DNA from: Caproicibacter sp047777415
GTDB taxonomy: Bacteria; Bacillota; Clostridia; Oscillospirales; Acutalibacteraceae
DNA length: 64,000 nt
Direction: 5' to 3'
Assembly: GCA_047777415.1 (NCBI GenBank)
Contig: JBKEEO010000002.1
Coordinates: 310,001-374,000 of the forward strand
The notes below the pieces were generated by a model that saw only the letters and a list, made by a program, of their open reading frames with translations, was not told the DNA's origin and made no database searches. Every line of letters begins with the position of its first letter. Position 1 is the first letter of the stretch. A program made the position numbers and the translations under genes. Below are positions 42,007 through 48,711 of this stretch, in pieces.

Positions 42007-42035
42007 TTGACAATTGCGGCCAAATATAGTATCAT
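42007..42035 (+). promoter_or_regulatory. Promoter of the tRNA array
   Basis: Consensus TTGACA (42007-42012), 17-bp spacer, TATCAT (42030-42035), 37 bp before tRNA-Val. Confidence 0.8.
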
Positions 42036-42071
42036 ATAACACGTCGCTGATGAAAAGGTGCGAACACCTAA

Positions 42072-42148
42072 GGGAGCATAGCTCAGCTGGTTAGAGCACC
42101 TGCCTTACAAGCAGGGGGTCATAGGTTCGAGTCCTATTGTTCCCACCA
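42072..42148 (+). tRNA. tRNA-Val (anticodon TAC)
   Basis: Full cloverleaf, 77 nt. Acceptor GGGAGCA/TGTTCCC, D-arm GCTC..GAGC, anticodon stem CCTGC/GCAGG with loop CTTACAA, and T-loop TTCGAGT. CCA is encoded. First of five tRNAs in one array. Confidence 0.97.
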
Positions 42149-42175
42149 TTTATTCATCAGATGGTTTTATGAGAT

Positions 42176-42252
42176 GGCTCGGTAGTTCAGCTGGTTAGAA
42201 CGCTAGCCTGTCACGCTAGAGGTCGTCGGTTCGATCCCGATCCGAGTCGCCA
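42176..42252 (+). tRNA. tRNA-Asp (anticodon GTC)
   Basis: Acceptor GGCTCGG/CCGAGTC, D-arm GTTC..GAAC, anticodon stem CTAGC/GCTAG with loop CTGTCAC, T-loop TTCGATC, discriminator G, CCA encoded. 77 nt. Confidence 0.97.
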
Positions 42253-42255
42253 TTT

Positions 42256-42331
42256 GCCTCTGTAGCTCAGTTGGTAGAGCAGGGGACTGAAAATCCCCGT
42301 GTCGGTGGTTCGATTCCGCCCGGAGGCACCA
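42256..42331 (+). tRNA. tRNA-Phe (anticodon GAA)
   Basis: Acceptor GCCTCTG/CGGAGGC, anticodon stem GGGGA/TCCCC with loop CTGAAAA, T-loop TTCGATT, CCA encoded. 76 nt. Only 3 bp separate it from tRNA-Asp. Confidence 0.97.
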
Positions 42332-42336
42332 AGAAT

Positions 42337-42412
42337 GCGAACGTAGCTCATCTGGTAGAGCGCCACCTTGCCAAGGTGGAGGTAGCGAGTTCGAGCCTCG
42401 TCGTTCGCTCCA
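42337..42412 (+). tRNA. tRNA-Gly (anticodon GCC)
   Basis: Acceptor GCGAACG/CGTTCGC, anticodon stem CCACC/GGTGG with loop TTGCCAA, T-loop TTCGAGC, discriminator T, CCA encoded. 76 nt. Confidence 0.97.
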
Positions 42413-42416
42413 TTTT

Positions 42417-42490
42417 GGCGTCATAGCCAAGTGGTAAGGCACGGGTCTGCAAAACCCTTATCCCCAGTTCGAATCTGGGTGACGCCTCCA
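42417..42490 (+). tRNA. tRNA-Cys (anticodon GCA)
   Basis: Acceptor GGCGTCA/TGACGCC, short D-arm, anticodon stem CGGGT/ACCCT with loop CTGCAAA, T-loop TTCGAAT, discriminator T, CCA encoded. 74 nt. Last of the array. Confidence 0.97.
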
Positions 42491-42498
42491 AACTTTGA

Positions 42499-42531
42499 CA
42501 AGAGAAGGAATTCTCCTTCTCTTGTTTTTTT
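42499..42531 (+). terminator. Terminator of the tRNA array
   Basis: CAAGAGAAGGA (42499-42509) pairs with TCCTTCTCTTG (42514-42524) around a 4-nt loop; seven T follow. Confidence 0.9.
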
Positions 42532-42545
42532 ATATCATCAAACAC

Positions 42546-42575
42546 TCACCCCCCGGTTTCACTTCCGGGGGGTGA
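42546..42575 (-). terminator. Original terminator of the kdgK-like gene, now cut off by the IS
   Basis: TCACCCCCCGG (42546-42556) pairs with CCGGGGGGTGA (42565-42575) over 11 bp. Read on the minus strand it lies about 30 nt after the ancestral kdgK stop (42604-42606). The 1.4-kb element now separates it from the gene. Confidence 0.65.
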
Positions 42576-42603
42576 ACCTTTATATAATGTAGTACTGTTT
42601 CAA

Positions 42604-42638
42604 TCAGCGGTTCAAGCGGGTATTGCTGCCCTTATTCA
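42604..42638 (-). pseudogene. Detached 3' end of the kdgK-like gene
   Basis: On the minus strand this stretch continues the kinase frame after the target-site copy: MNKG then SNTRLNR and TGA (42604-42606). Joined to 44019 and beyond with one copy of the 8-bp duplication, it gives an uninterrupted kinase C terminus. It is therefore the original end of the gene, moved about 1.4 kb away by the IS insertion. Confidence 0.8.
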
Positions 42639-44018
42639 GGCTCTATGTCAATAGTTGGGGTAACCCAAAATGGAAACACCGGATGGAGCGGCGTTAAGCT
42701 GCTCCATTTTTCGTTGAATGATGGAACATGTGAAGAATACGATTGCGGAAGCGACGAAAATTACGATAACCGTAGGCATTGCGTTTGAGTACCTTAATCT
42801 TGTTGTTAACCCCTTCGGTAAAACCATTGGTGTAAGGACAATCAAACGAATTTAGAATACCTTTTGACCAGCGGACCATGGTATTTCCACAAGCAACAAA
42901 TCTTGAAAGTTCACTGTTTTGTGCGGCCATAATCCAATGGGATAGCGCTGTCCGTGCGGACACGCTGTCAGAAGATTCAAGGACTTTGAAAAACTGTTCT
43001 TTCAGAGAGTAGGCTGTCAGCAGACGGTTACTGGCATAGAGCATAAGATCGACCTGTTGCTTTTGCTCCGGAGTGAGAAATTGATATCGCTTGTTCAGTA
43101 AGATTCGGGAGCGTTTAAAATAAATTCTTCGGGTTTTACTGAATTTTTTCTGTTCTTCCTTGCGAACGGCTTCAAAGGCCCAAAATACTTGGCGAATGTA
43201 ATGATATTTGTCAATGACATAATTGGAATCTTTAAAATATGTTTGAGCAATACCGGCGTATGTACTCCACATATCGCTGACAAAATGTTTGGTTTGAGAA
43301 CGGTCAAGCTGGCCGAAATATTCTGTCAGTTTGTGGTTGTAACGAGCAGGAAGAATATCAAGGATTCGGTGACGGACCGGATCGGTCAGAATGCACTGAT
43401 ATTTCTCGCCGCTTGTATTGCCTTTAAACTCATCAATCGATACAACTTCAGGTAATTGCTGCGGTTTTCCATAATGGATACAATCGAAAAGACGGATAAT
43501 AGTTGAAACAGATAGATTCACCTCACATGCTACACTGGTAAAAGAACGCACGTCGGAAAGCTTTGAAATGATATATACGGCTAAACGGTTTGTCATGCGG
43601 TGATATCTAGGCAAAAACGAATTATCCTCAAAGAAACGCTTTCCACAAGAATGGCAGCGATATCGGCGCTTTCGTAGAATCAGGGAGGTATGTTTGCCAA
43701 AAGCGGGAATGTCTTTCACGGTTTGACAACGGTAATCATGAACGTAGCTGGTTTGATGGCCACAACAGGGGCAAACATGCGGCTTTCTCGGTAACTCAAT
43801 AAAAATTTCCGTTTTATCAGGCAATTGCCTCACATTTTTTACGATTACCCCTTTTAATCCAAGCAATTTTTCGATAGAATGAGTACAGAGCATATCGATG
43901 ACCTCCCAAATGGTGGTGTGGTAATCTCCATTTTAAAGGTTTTTCATCGAATATGCTCTACTTTTTTGTTCTTTTTTCGCAGGCCTATTCGTCACACCCC
44001 AACATTTATTATAGAGCC
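42639..44018 (-). mobile_element. ISL3-family insertion sequence
   Basis: A 1,380-bp element with one transposase gene. The ends are imperfect terminal inverted repeats: GGCTCTAT-N7-GTTGGGGT at the left (42639-42661), and the same blocks, inverted, at the right (43996-44018), with about 18 of 23 positions identical. An 8-bp target duplication flanks it. Intact ends and transposase suggest recent insertion and possible activity. Confidence 0.93.
42694..43893 (-). CDS. ISL3-family transposase
   Basis: DDE transposase of 399 residues. An N-terminal zinc-finger region (CPCCGHQTSYVHDYR and CHSCGKRF) and a helix-turn-helix precede the catalytic core, with Asp in VVSIDEFKG, Asp in FVSDMWSTYAGIA and Glu in NGFTEGVNNKIKVLKRNAYGYRNF, the ISL3 C-terminal motif. 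The length is within the family range and no frameshift is seen. GGGAGG lies before the ATG at 43893. It is the only gene of the element. Confidence 0.95.
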   Translation of the reverse strand: MLCTHSIEKLLGLKGVIVKNVRQLPDKTEIFIELPRKPHVCPCCGHQTSYVHDYRCQTVKDIPAFGKHTSLILRKRRYRCHSCGKRFFEDNSFLPRYHRMTNRLAVYIISKLSDVRSFTSVACEVNLSVSTIIRLFDCIHYGKPQQLPEVVSIDEFKGNTSGEKYQCILTDPVRHRILDILPARYNHKLTEYFGQLDRSQTKHFVSDMWSTYAGIAQTYFKDSNYVIDKYHYIRQVFWAFEAVRKEEQKKFSKTRRIYFKRSRILLNKRYQFLTPEQKQQVDLMLYASNRLLTAYSLKEQFFKVLESSDSVSARTALSHWIMAAQNSELSRFVACGNTMVRWSKGILNSFDCPYTNGFTEGVNNKIKVLKRNAYGYRNFRRFRNRILHMFHHSTKNGAA

Positions 44019-45014
44019 CTTATTCATAACAGCGCGAACTTCAGATTCTGTTACTAGATTTAAGTCGCCGCTAATCATCAGTTTCAGCACACTGGCTGCA
44101 ATTGCAAATTCCACGGTTTCCTGCGGATCCATCTGATTTACAATACCATGTACCAATCCGGCTCCAAAGGCGTCTCCGGCAGCGACTCCTTTCATGACAT
44201 GCACATGGTGCACGGGACTTTCGTAAAATTTGCCGTCTTTGAACAAGATTCCCATCCAATCGCTTTCTTCTACCGAATGAATATTACGCAAAACACTGGA
44301 AACCGTTTTACAGCGTGGGTATTGTTTTGTAATTTCTTCCATGCCGGCTCGGAAGCTGTCAATTTGCTCTATGCCGCGTGACATATCACCGTCAAATGCG
44401 GAAATATCTAGTGTAGCTTCGAAATCTTCATCATTAGCGATACAAATATCGACAAATGGCATCAGCTGCTTCATGACGGCCTGAGCTTTTTCGGAAGACC
44501 ACATCTTTCCGCGATAGTTTAACTCGGATACAACTGTAATACCATGGTCGCTGCAATATGTGAGCACATCTTTTACCGCTTGGGTGAGTTTTTGCGAAAT
44601 CGCTGGGGTAATACCGGAAAAATAAAAGATATCAATGCCTTCGAGCAGGCGAGGCCAATCAAACTCTGTATGCTTAGCGGTTGTGATAGAACTGCCTGCA
44701 CGATCATAAACAACACTGGTTGGCCGTATGCTGGTTCCTTTTTCAAAGTAATATGTTCCTAGACGGGGACCGCCGCGCAATATCCGACTCGTATCCACAC
44801 CGAAGCGCCTTAATGTATTTAAAGCGGCTTCTCCCAACGGATTATTAGGGAACTTTGTTAGATATGCTGCGTCATCATGAAAAATAGAAAGTGAAACAGC
44901 AACATTCGCCTCTGCACTGCCATAAGCAGCCTCAAAAGTATCTGTTTGCAGAATGCGCGAAAAACTCGCCGGTTTTAGCCGCAGCATCATTTCCCCAAAT
45001 GTTAGAAATTTCAA
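43992..45014 (-). CDS. kdgK: 2-dehydro-3-deoxygluconokinase-like PfkB sugar kinase, 3' end altered by IS
   Basis: PfkB-family kinase of 340 residues. TFGEMMLRLKP starts it, a sugar-binding region LGTYYFEKGTSIRPTSVVYDRAGSS follows, and the active-site motif is GVAAGDAFGAGLVHG. KdgK phosphorylates 2-keto-3-deoxygluconate in pectin and uronate breakdown; other PfkB substrates are possible. No aldolase or uronate genes are near. TTG start at 45014 with GGGAGG 10 nt upstream. The final residues SIINVGV come from the IS end; the original end was SNTRLNR. Activity may be kept because only seven residues differ. Confidence 0.82.
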   Translation of the reverse strand: MKFLTFGEMMLRLKPASFSRILQTDTFEAAYGSAEANVAVSLSIFHDDAAYLTKFPNNPLGEAALNTLRRFGVDTSRILRGGPRLGTYYFEKGTSIRPTSVVYDRAGSSITTAKHTEFDWPRLLEGIDIFYFSGITPAISQKLTQAVKDVLTYCSDHGITVVSELNYRGKMWSSEKAQAVMKQLMPFVDICIANDEDFEATLDISAFDGDMSRGIEQIDSFRAGMEEITKQYPRCKTVSSVLRNIHSVEESDWMGILFKDGKFYESPVHHVHVMKGVAAGDAFGAGLVHGIVNQMDPQETVEFAIAASVLKLMISGDLNLVTESEVRAVMNKGSIINVGV

Positions 45015-45053
45015 GCTAGATAGACCTCCCTATGTGTTACAATATGGTTAGAG

Positions 45054-45070
45054 ACCAATCAATGACTGGT
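45054..45070. promoter_or_regulatory. Operator-like palindrome upstream of the kdgK-like gene
   Basis: ACCAATCA-A-TGACTGGT, 7 of 8 arm positions paired, about 40 bp before the TTG start. It resembles binding sites of LacI- or GntR-type sugar regulators. No clear -10/-35 pair was found around it. Confidence 0.35.
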
Positions 45071-45290
45071 AACTAGGTATAAAAAAGGATTTGACCAAGC
45101 TACACTATTGTTTTTCAGTAGAATTTTAAAATGTGTCTACTTTTTGATCATTTTGTTTTATTTTTTGGGATTTAGAACATATTCATATTTGAAATCTCGT
45201 TGAATTTTTCACAATCGTTTTGCGGGATATTGTATTCCAAAATCAAATGTAGAACAGTATGATATTTCATTATGATTAGGAGGTCTGTTG

Positions 45291-46136
45291 ATGGTATCAC
45301 ATGAAAAACAGGTTAAACTAAATAAAAGAAATGGTGTTACATTTTTAACCTTTCCGACGTTTGAAAAAATGCCGTTTCTTACACATGCTTTTTCCACTCG
45401 GCTTGGCGGTGTCAGTTTAAATGAGTATTCTTCTTTAAATCTTTCTTTCGGCAGGGGAGACCCGGATGAAAATGTTATGGAAAATTACCGCCGTATTTGC
45501 ATGGCTGCTGGTTTTGATGCGAATTCCATGGTTTCCTCTGCGCAGGTGCATGGAACGGTTGTCCGTCGGGTTGGAAGAGAAAACTGCGGTGAAGGATTCA
45601 CGAAACCGAAACCGGACGGCGTGGATGGATTAATGACGAATGAACCAAATGTAACACTTGTCACGCATTATGCGGATTGTGTACCCATCTATTTTGCGGA
45701 TCCTGTGAAGAAAGCAATCGGTCTGGCACATGCGGGATGGCGCGGAACAGCAGCACGGATTGGCGCGGAAATGGTTCACAAAATGGCGCAGGAATTTGGC
45801 AGCCGGCCACAGGATTTAATTTGTGTTATCGGTCCATCCATTGGTCCTTGCTGTTTTGAGGTTGATACGCCCGTATATGAAATTTTTGCACAGATGAAGG
45901 ACCTGCTGCCCATGGAGTGGATTCAAGCTGACGGAGGGGGAAAATACCATATAGACCTGTGGGAGGCAAATAAGCGTATTTTAAAGCACAGTGGAATTCC
46001 GGAAAAAAATATCACCATTTCCGCATTGTGTACCAAATGTCATCCGAAGTTGTTATTTTCTCATCGCGCAAGCGGCGGAAAGCGCGGAGGATTATCTGCT
46101 TTTCTTGCAATAAAGGAGAATGACAATGCAGATTGA
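45291..46136 (+). CDS. pgeF: Peptidoglycan editing factor / multicopper-like (PgeF, YlmD/YfiH)
   Basis: YfiH-family enzyme, linked in E. coli to removal of wrongly incorporated L-Ser from peptidoglycan precursors; related proteins were called laccases or purine nucleosidases. Motifs FLTHAFSTRLGGVSLNEYSSLNLSF, SSAQVHGTVV (His), HYADCVPIYF (Cys) and LAHAGWRGTA (His) give the metal-binding set, and IGPSIGPCCFEVD follows. 281 residues from ATG 45291, 7 nt after TTAGGAGG. It overlaps the next gene by 11 bp. Confidence 0.9.
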   Translation: MVSHEKQVKLNKRNGVTFLTFPTFEKMPFLTHAFSTRLGGVSLNEYSSLNLSFGRGDPDENVMENYRRICMAAGFDANSMVSSAQVHGTVVRRVGRENCGEGFTKPKPDGVDGLMTNEPNVTLVTHYADCVPIYFADPVKKAIGLAHAGWRGTAARIGAEMVHKMAQEFGSRPQDLICVIGPSIGPCCFEVDTPVYEIFAQMKDLLPMEWIQADGGGKYHIDLWEANKRILKHSGIPEKNITISALCTKCHPKLLFSHRASGGKRGGLSAFLAIKENDNAD

Positions 46137-47028
46137 ACACTGCGAGCTTTGTCCTCGTCGCTGCGGTGTGTTGCGTCAACCAATGCAAGGCAACGGTTTC
46201 TGCCGCATGGGTGCGGATCCGGTTGTGGCGCGCGCAGCGCTGCATTTTTGGGAAGAACCATGTATCAGCGGAACACGAGGCTCCGGTGCCGTGTTTTTTA
46301 CTGGTTGTTCCTTGCAGTGTGTCTTTTGTCAAAATTATCAAATCAGTTCAGAGCGAAAAACAGGAAAGACGTTGACTCCAAAGGAATTGTCTGGTGTATT
46401 TCGTCGGCTGGTTTCACAGGGTGCCCATAATATTAATTTGGTAACTGGTACGCATTTTGTTCCGGCAATTGCACAGGCGCTGTCTTTGTGGAAACCACCT
46501 GTTCCCGTTGTATATAACTGCGGGGGATATGAAAGAGTTGAAACGCTGCGTATGCTCGAGGGACTAGTTGATATCTATCTGCCGGATTTAAAATACGCCG
46601 ATGACACATTAGCATGCCAGCTTTCCGGCGCGGCAGACTATGTTTCTGTTGCCCATAAAGCTATTTTGGAAATGGTTCGTCAGACGGGTCCGGCTGTTTA
46701 TGATGAGGACGGCATGATGCAAAAAGGAACCTTGGTGCGTCATTTGATACTCCCCGGACATACGAAGGATTCCATAGCGGTGCTGGACTGGATTGCATCA
46801 CATTTGCCCGGCGTCCCAGTCAGTTTAATGGCTCAGTATGTTCCTTGCGGAAAGGCGGAACAGATACCGGAGCTAAATCGCAGAATTACGAAAAGAGAAT
46901 ATGAGAAGGTGCAGAATCATCTGTTCTCTTTAAATCTTGACGGTTATGTACAGGAACGAAAGTCCGCACGTAAAGATTTTATTCCTTCCTTTCAGTTGGA
47001 AGGTCTGGATAATATTGACATACTATAA
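46126..47028 (+). CDS. Radical SAM protein, PflX/PFL-activating-like
   Basis: Radical SAM enzyme of 300 residues. A Cys-rich N terminus (CELCPRRCGVLRQ) precedes the cluster motif FFTGCSLQCVFCQNYQIS (CxxxCxxC). The rest follows the AmmeMemoRadiSam/PflX pattern (NINLVTGTHFVPAIAQAL, VVYNCGGYERVETL, DIYLPDLKYAD). Substrate unknown; no glycyl-radical enzyme gene is nearby. ATG 46126 is 7 nt after AAAGGAG. It overlaps pgeF, so the two are co-translated. Confidence 0.88.
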   Translation: MQIEHCELCPRRCGVLRQPMQGNGFCRMGADPVVARAALHFWEEPCISGTRGSGAVFFTGCSLQCVFCQNYQISSERKTGKTLTPKELSGVFRRLVSQGAHNINLVTGTHFVPAIAQALSLWKPPVPVVYNCGGYERVETLRMLEGLVDIYLPDLKYADDTLACQLSGAADYVSVAHKAILEMVRQTGPAVYDEDGMMQKGTLVRHLILPGHTKDSIAVLDWIASHLPGVPVSLMAQYVPCGKAEQIPELNRRITKREYEKVQNHLFSLNLDGYVQERKSARKDFIPSFQLEGLDNIDIL

Positions 47029-47041
47029 ATATTGATGTAGA

Positions 47042-47076
47042 CTATTATACATAGTATTAAATACCATGTATAATAG
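47042..47076. promoter_or_regulatory. Near-perfect 35-bp palindrome over the HlyIII-family promoter region
   Basis: The 17-nt arm CTATTATACATAGTATT (47042-47058) and the arm AATACCATGTATAATAG (47060-47076) are reverse complements at 16 of 17 positions, with one central A. A 1-nt centre cannot form an RNA hairpin loop, so a DNA operator is the better reading. It contains a TATAAT (47069-47074) and ends 14 bp before the next gene. Confidence 0.6.
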
Positions 47077-47089
47077 AGTGTGATAATAT

Positions 47090-47776
47090 ATGATGAGTAA
47101 CATTAAAAAGAGCCGACTCAAATTAGGGAGGGAAGAACTGGGGCTTCCGCAATATACCATACTGGAAGAGGTTCTCAACGCGGTTACCCATGGCATTGGC
47201 GTACTCCTTTCGATTTGGGGACTGGTTTGGTTGCTGCTCAATTGCCGACGGGATGCCCTTACCTTAGTCAGCGTGTCAGTGTTCGGAGCCAGCATGATTC
47301 TGCTCTATCTGGTATCCACGCTTTATCACGCACTGGGCGTGTGCAGAGGGAAGTGCGTGTTGAGAACGATGGATCATTGTACTATATTTCTTCTCATTGC
47401 CGGCACCTACACACCCATTGCCCTTCTTTGCTTTGGTGATTTGACCGGAAGGATAATGTTTTCAATTGTCTGGAGTGTATCAGCGGTGGGAATTATACTG
47501 AATGGCATCAGTGTGCAGCGTTTTCGAGTGTTTTCCATGATCTGTTACATTGGGCTTGGTTGGCTGATTATTTTCTTTTTTAAGCCCATGATTGCTTGCC
47601 TAAATGCCGATTCAATTCGTTACCTTATTTTTGGCGGAGTTTTTTATACCGTCGGGGCTATTCTTTACGGTATTGGGAAAAAACGGCCGTATATTCATTC
47701 TGTCTGGCACTTGTTTGTCCTTGCAGGAAGTGTATTTCATTATTTCGTAATATACCGAATTTCGGTGCCGTTGTAA
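47090..47776 (+). CDS. HlyIII/YqfA family membrane protein (PAQR-like)
   Basis: Seven-helix membrane protein of 228 residues in the haemolysin III family. EEVLNAVTHGIGVLLSIWGL and LVSTLYHAL..RTMDHCTIFLLIAGTYTPIA carry the conserved His and Asp of the PAQR metal site, and IHSVWHLFVLAGSVFHYFV the C-terminal His pair. The name does not imply a toxin; homologues affect membrane fluidity. Two ATGs (47090, 47093) are possible and no SD is visible; the palindrome lies right upstream, so the mRNA may have almost no leader. Confidence 0.88.
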   Translation: MMSNIKKSRLKLGREELGLPQYTILEEVLNAVTHGIGVLLSIWGLVWLLLNCRRDALTLVSVSVFGASMILLYLVSTLYHALGVCRGKCVLRTMDHCTIFLLIAGTYTPIALLCFGDLTGRIMFSIVWSVSAVGIILNGISVQRFRVFSMICYIGLGWLIIFFFKPMIACLNADSIRYLIFGGVFYTVGAILYGIGKKRPYIHSVWHLFVLAGSVFHYFVIYRISVPL

Positions 47777-47809
47777 GAAAATAGGACAACCAAACTGGTG
47801 ATATTTGAA

Positions 47810-47842
47810 AACCCGTCTCCATATATTAAACGGAGGCGGGTT
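47810..47842 (+). promoter_or_regulatory. Hairpin that encloses the SD of the polysaccharide deacetylase gene
   Basis: AACCCGTCTCC (47810-47820) pairs with GGAGGCGGGTT (47832-47842) with one T-G pair. The SD (GGAGG) lies in the right arm. It could end transcription of the preceding gene (TTATTTATGTATTTT follows) or hide the SD until opened. Confidence 0.5.
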
Positions 47843-47846
47843 ATTT

Positions 47847-48710
47847 ATGTATTTTACAATTAAGATACAGCGTCTATTATTGTTCGTTATATCAGCGGTG
47901 CTGCTGGTTGCCTGTTTTTGCGGTGGTACTGTCGCCGCAATGCAGAATTTAAAAACCAACAACGGTGTGCAGCTTCCCATCATTATGTACCATAGTATTT
48001 TGCGAGAGCCGAGCCGGAATGGAAAATATGTGGTTTCACCCAAAACATTAGAAAGTGATTTTCTCTGGCTTCAAGAAAACGGTTATCAGCCGGTGGTTGT
48101 AAAAGACCTTCTAAATTATGTAGATCATCAGGTACCCTTGCCGGAGAAGCCGATTATGATTACTTTCGATGACGGATTTTACAATAACTATTATTACGCG
48201 TATCCACTTGCGCAAAAATACCATATGAAGATTGTCATTTCCCCCGTCGGTTATTACACAGATTTATATACCAATGGCGATGCCGACCATCCGAATTATT
48301 CCTATCTGACCTGGGGAGAAATTAGGGAAATGATAAACTCCGGAATGGTGGAAATACAAAACCATTCCTATCATTTACATGAAACTCGGCCGCGCTGCGG
48401 TGCGCAAAAAATGAAATCGGAAAGTGTTTCGGATTATCAAGCCCTTCTTCGGCAAGACTTGGAAACCATGCAAAAAAAGATGCTGGACCATACAGGGTAC
48501 AGCCCCACCGCTTTTGTCTATCCGTTCGGTGCCGTCAGCGAGGAGTCAATTCCGGTTCTGAAGGAAATCGGGTTCCGCGCGAGCTTGAATTGTATGATGA
48601 AGATGAACTATATCACACAAGATCCGGATTGCCTGTTTGGTCTCGGGCGGTATATCAGACCGGCCGGTATGTCCAGCTATTCTTATTTTCATAAAATTGG
48701 GTTAGCTTAA
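47847..48710 (+). CDS. Polysaccharide deacetylase (NodB/PdaA-like), exported
   Basis: Carbohydrate esterase 4 family protein of 287 residues. A signal anchor (LLLFVISAVLLVACFCGGTVAA) comes first. NodB motifs are MITFDDGFYNNYYYAYP (metal Asp), EIQNHSYHLHE (metal His pair, HxxxH) and FVYPFGAVSEESI. It removes acetyl groups from a wall or spore polysaccharide outside the membrane; the precise substrate is unknown. ATG 47847 is 9 nt after the SD hidden in the hairpin. It converges with the P-type ATPase gene with 1 bp between stops. Confidence 0.88.
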   Translation: MYFTIKIQRLLLFVISAVLLVACFCGGTVAAMQNLKTNNGVQLPIIMYHSILREPSRNGKYVVSPKTLESDFLWLQENGYQPVVVKDLLNYVDHQVPLPEKPIMITFDDGFYNNYYYAYPLAQKYHMKIVISPVGYYTDLYTNGDADHPNYSYLTWGEIREMINSGMVEIQNHSYHLHETRPRCGAQKMKSESVSDYQALLRQDLETMQKKMLDHTGYSPTAFVYPFGAVSEESIPVLKEIGFRASLNCMMKMNYITQDPDCLFGLGRYIRPAGMSSYSYFHKIGLA

Positions 48711-48711
48711 A

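Larger units (their letters stand above)
42631..44026. repeat. 8-bp target-site duplication flanking the ISL3 element
   Basis: CTTATTCA occurs at 42631-42638 and again at 44019-44026, directly outside both ends of the element. Eight bp is the length expected for ISL3 transposition. Confidence 0.92.

Noticed and set aside
42203..42545. Minus-strand protein frames across the tRNA array
   Set aside because: They run over tRNA-Phe, tRNA-Gly and tRNA-Cys, have no SD and owe their openness to tRNA composition.
47090..47776. Toxin reading of the haemolysin III family gene
   Set aside because: The family name is historical; the conserved PAQR-like metal site and housekeeping spread argue against a toxin.
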